From Desulfovibrio fairfieldensis (GTDB lineage: Bacteria > Desulfobacterota > Desulfovibrionia > Desulfovibrionales > Desulfovibrionaceae), in contig NZ_CP014229.1 of assembly GCF_001553605.1 (NCBI RefSeq), positions 2,012,501-2,076,500 of the forward strand: a DNA stretch of 64,000 bases. The letters are read 5' to 3'. Below are positions 61,118 through 64,000 of this stretch, piece by piece (the first letter of the stretch is position 1; each line of letters opens with the position of its first letter). The notes below the pieces were generated by a model. It made no database searches. It was not told where the DNA came from and worked only from the letters and a program-made list of their open reading frames with translations. The translations under genes and the position numbers were made by a program.

Positions 61118-62713
61118 ATGAAAAGTCTCATCCGCGTGATTCTCATCCTGGCGGTGCTGGTTCTGGCCGGGTTCGCAGCCCTGCAATTCTGGCTGGGCCC
61201 GAAGCTGGAGGAACAGGCCCGCCTGGAACTGGCCGCTCTGCCGGAAGCCCTGGCGTTTTCGGAGCTTCTGCGCTTTGAGCCGTTGAAAGTAAAAAGCGTC
61301 GAATTCTCGGCCTTTTCCCGGCGCCTGATCCTGCGCGGTCTGGAACTGCGCGGCACAATGGACCTGCCCGCTTTTGAGGCGGGCGTCGAACAGCAGCCCC
61401 GGAGCGCGGCCCTGAACTATACGCTGGAGGAAGCCTCCTATCGTTTGCCCTGGCGGGCGCTTCTGCTGTTCACACCCCTGCGCGACATGATTCTGCCCGA
61501 AACGGGCATGATGGCCGTGGGCGAGGAGATGCGCATTTCCAACTTCGTCTATTCCCTCAATCAGGGCACCGTCAGCGCGCGAAGCGTCGTGCGGGATCAG
61601 GAAGCCGTTGACATCCGCATGGAAAGCGGCCTGATCCGGGAACTGCTGGAACAGCGGAAGCCCTCGAATATGCTGAACGCCCTCTATCGCATAGGTATCG
61701 GCGAAATGCGGGCTTCGGCCATGACTTCCGAGATGACGATCCCCGAACAGGGCATCAAGATGGATTTCAGTTGCGACGCCATGCGCATCCGCAACTGGGA
61801 AGGCCGCACCATAGAAGAAGCCGTTGCGGACGGCATTGTTCTCAAGGAAAAAGACCGGGAGCTTATGCGCCTGGGCAACATCACGGAAAAGCGGTTCACC
61901 CTGCCGGAAGAAGCGGCCATGCAGGAATTGCTGACCCTGCTTTCCCAGACGAAACCCGACGAAAATGCCTTGCAGGCTCTGCTGCTGCGCATCGTTACCA
62001 CCGGCGAGCCTTTGCTGCGGGAAATCAGCTTCTCTGACCTTCATTTTCCTCTGGATGGTCAGGCCCTGACCTTTAAAAAAATAGCCCTGAACTGGCAGTC
62101 CAACACGCCTTTGCAGTACGGCCTCAGCGTGGATGCTCTTTCCCTGCCCACGCCTTTGCTGGAGCGCGAAAGCGATCTGGCCTTTCCCGGTCTGCCCGCT
62201 CTGGTTCTGGATGCGAAGCTGGGCTTTACGTCCGGGGGCGACGGCGGACGCCACAAGGGCCTGCTCAGCGCCCAGCATCTGGGCTCGCTGGACTATGATT
62301 TCATCATGTCCGCGGGCTCGCCATTGGCCGGTCCGCAGGCGCTGTTCCTCAGCTCGTACAAGGACGTCAACCTGAAATATACGGACCAGGGGCTCACGGC
62401 CTATCTGGTCAGAAACGTTATTCCCTCGGCCCAGGGGGCCACCCCGGCGCTCAAGGCGGCCATCGCCGAGCTCTGCCCCGGCGATACGCCGGAAAATGCG
62501 GCCGTCCGCGATGCCCTGGAAACCTTCGTCTCCCGGCCCGGCGTGCTGGAAGTGCAAAGCAGGCCCGGCAAGACCTTCCGTGTTTTCGAGCTGCTCGCCA
62601 AACTGGGCGGCAAGGATCCCGGCGCTCTGCTCAGCGTCACGGCTCAACCGGGCAAGGAAAGCCTGGAACAGCAGATCAGCGGCCTGGACGCGACCGCGGC
62701 CAAGGCAAAATAG
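61118..62713 (+). CDS. Membrane-anchored protein of unknown function, paralog 1
   Basis: This 531-aa protein begins with one N-terminal hydrophobic helix ('LIRVILILAVLVLAGFAALQ'). The rest is a long, probably periplasmic, beta-rich domain. Segments shared with the next gene include 'LRGLELR', 'LPWRALLLFTPLR', 'LPETGMMAVGEEM', 'RNWEGRTIEEAVADG' and 'EPLLREISFSDLHFPL'. The layout recalls AsmA- or YdgA/DUF945-like envelope proteins, but I could not assign it to either. It follows nadB by 19 bases on the same strand and may share its transcript. AAGGA precedes the ATG. Confidence 0.7.
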   Translation: MKSLIRVILILAVLVLAGFAALQFWLGPKLEEQARLELAALPEALAFSELLRFEPLKVKSVEFSAFSRRLILRGLELRGTMDLPAFEAGVEQQPRSAALNYTLEEASYRLPWRALLLFTPLRDMILPETGMMAVGEEMRISNFVYSLNQGTVSARSVVRDQEAVDIRMESGLIRELLEQRKPSNMLNALYRIGIGEMRASAMTSEMTIPEQGIKMDFSCDAMRIRNWEGRTIEEAVADGIVLKEKDRELMRLGNITEKRFTLPEEAAMQELLTLLSQTKPDENALQALLLRIVTTGEPLLREISFSDLHFPLDGQALTFKKIALNWQSNTPLQYGLSVDALSLPTPLLERESDLAFPGLPALVLDAKLGFTSGGDGGRHKGLLSAQHLGSLDYDFIMSAGSPLAGPQALFLSSYKDVNLKYTDQGLTAYLVRNVIPSAQGATPALKAAIAELCPGDTPENAAVRDALETFVSRPGVLEVQSRPGKTFRVFELLAKLGGKDPGALLSVTAQPGKESLEQQISGLDATAAKAK

Positions 62714-62719
62714 CGCGAC

Positions 62720-64000
62720 ATGAAGAAAACCGTCCTTATCCTCGCTCCGCTGCTGCTCGCGGTGCTGCTTCTTGTGCTGGCCGCGCAGTTATGGCTGCGG
62801 CCGCGGGTGGAGAATCAAATACGGCAAGCACTGGCGGGGCTGACCTCCTTTGACGGCAGCCCGGTTCAGTCCGGCGTCGAAGTCCTCGACTTTTCGCCCT
62901 TGACCCGCAAGCTGCTGCTGCGTGGTCTGGAACTGCGCATGGTTCAACCGCAGGGCCCGGTCACCTATCAGGCCGCGGAAATTTCCCTGCGCCTGCCCCT
63001 GCGGGCCATGCTGGCCTGCACGCCTTTACGCGGCGCGGTTCTGCCTGAACAGGGCATGACGACCGTGGCCGAAGGCCTGCTCCTGCTCAATGTCAGCGCG
63101 CGCACGTCTCTGGGCAAGGTCGTCATGCAACGGGAAGAAGTCGACGCCCTCTATGCGGACAGCGCCCTGCTGCGGGATCTGGCCGAAGGCGCGAAGCTGC
63201 CCGACTCTCCGGGGCTCACCTACCGCATGGGCGCGGACAACATCCGTGCTTCCTTCATCAGCGTGGATATCCCCACCGTGAACCGGCCGCTGTATATAAG
63301 CATCAAGGAAGCCGGCCTGCGCAACTGGCGCGGCCGCCATATGGAGGAAGCGGTCCTCACGGACCTGCGGCTGCGCATCGACGGGCAGGACGGCCTGGTC
63401 CTGGACAGCCTGAGCCAGAGCGGCATCGTGCTGCCCGAGGAAGCCCTGCTGCGGCGTCTCTCGCGATTGTTCGGCGCGCCTCCGGATCAGCGGAGCATGC
63501 AGGCCCTGTTTCAGGAAATGCTCGCCGCGGACGAACCACTGTTCCGCGAATTGCGCCTTAACGGCCTGACCATGCCTTTGCCGGAGGACAGGGCCGAACT
63601 CAAGACAGGCAGTTTCGAATGGCTCTCCAACCGGCCTGCCCGCTACCGGATCAATCTTTCCGGCCTGTCCCTGCCCGCGGTTCTGCAAGGCTACGGCCTT
63701 GCCCTGCCCGGTCTGGACACCATACGACTGGACGCCGACATTTCAGTCGAGGAGCAGGGTCAGGACAGCATTCTGGAAAAGGGCATGGTCAAGGCCGCGA
63801 ATCTGGGCGATCTGCGCTACAGCCTGCTGATCTCCGGCAATACTGAGGGCATGGACCAGCAGCAGGCCCTGTTCAGCCAGACTTACGGCGATCTTAAACT
63901 GCGTTTTGAAGATCACGGGCTCATGGGCCGGCTGGCCCTCATGCTGCCCCCGGACGGGCGGGCCGCCGCCGTGTTCACCGCCGCCGTCAACAATTTTTGC
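62720..64000 (+). CDS. Membrane-anchored protein, paralog 2, 3' truncated by window end
   Basis: An open frame runs from the ATG at 62720 through 427 codons to the window edge with no stop. An N-terminal helix ('TVLILAPLLLAVLLLVLAAQ') and a beta-rich domain follow the same plan as the preceding gene. Matches include 'LLLRGLELR', 'LRLPLRAMLACTPLRG', 'LPEQGMTTVAEG', 'RNWRGRHMEEAVLTDL' and 'EPLFRELRLNGLTMPL'. The genes are six bases apart, a tandem duplication that has diverged. Function is unknown; envelope assembly or lipid transport is a guess by analogy with AsmA-like proteins. Confidence 0.72.
   Translation, partial: MKKTVLILAPLLLAVLLLVLAAQLWLRPRVENQIRQALAGLTSFDGSPVQSGVEVLDFSPLTRKLLLRGLELRMVQPQGPVTYQAAEISLRLPLRAMLACTPLRGAVLPEQGMTTVAEGLLLLNVSARTSLGKVVMQREEVDALYADSALLRDLAEGAKLPDSPGLTYRMGADNIRASFISVDIPTVNRPLYISIKEAGLRNWRGRHMEEAVLTDLRLRIDGQDGLVLDSLSQSGIVLPEEALLRRLSRLFGAPPDQRSMQALFQEMLAADEPLFRELRLNGLTMPLPEDRAELKTGSFEWLSNRPARYRINLSGLSLPAVLQGYGLALPGLDTIRLDADISVEEQGQDSILEKGMVKAANLGDLRYSLLISGNTEGMDQQQALFSQTYGDLKLRFEDHGLMGRLALMLPPDGRAAAVFTAAVNNFC

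Overview
The window is a bacterial chromosomal segment, high in G+C apart from one AT-rich patch near 53.1-55.7 kb. It most resembles Desulfovibrio or a close relative (Desulfovibrionaceae). The hints are a porin of the type common in that group, a giant VCBS/RTX adhesin with its typical N-terminus, a TauE/SafE exporter beside a dense two-component cluster, and a Fur-box-like site of the 7-1-7 form. The genus is an inference from protein style; no rRNA or marker gene is present.

Layout. 1-5.6 kb: the tail of der, then the complete branched-chain amino acid ABC transporter livJHMGF. 5.6-8.4 kb: a flavin-binding PNPOx-fold protein and two divergent glycosyltransferases. 8.6-14.7 kb: a TPR protein and an SbcD/YhaO-like nuclease coupled to an SbcC/YhaN-like ATPase. 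14.8-18.1 kb: an EamA exporter divergent from a small Cys-rich protein, with a Fur-box-like site between them, then a porin. 18.4-27.1 kb: a DegT aminotransferase, bifunctional Rel/SpoT, a peptide-type solute-binding protein and a SWIM-SNF2 helicase. 27.2-35.7 kb: one adhesin gene of about 8.4 kb. 36.4-45.2 kb: a degenerate GGDEF/TPR protein, an overlapping MBL-flavodoxin-comF operon, a DUF4198-type lipid-free secreted protein, a nitroreductase, a Tim44-domain protein and a hotdog thioesterase. 45.4-53.0 kb: a co-directional minus-strand signalling block (NarL regulator, TauE exporter plus small membrane partner, Cache histidine kinase, receiver, pseudokinase-like phosphotransferase, receiver, receiver-kinase hybrid). 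53.0-55.7 kb: an AT-rich insert with a multispanning membrane protein and a small XRE regulator. 55.7-64 kb: mgtE, the NAD operon nadC-nadA-nadB, and two tandem paralogous membrane-anchored proteins, the second cut by the window end.

Most operons end in strong, often bidirectional, hairpin terminators. The intergenic spaces carry several families of short dispersed palindromic repeats. The most striking is a 130-150 bp imperfect palindrome present twice (18104-18255 and 50259-50389). Its paired arms differ in sequence between copies but stay complementary, which suggests selection on a folded structure. The other main leads are the possible multistep phosphorelay at 45.4-50.2 kb and a LapG-like cleavage motif in the adhesin.
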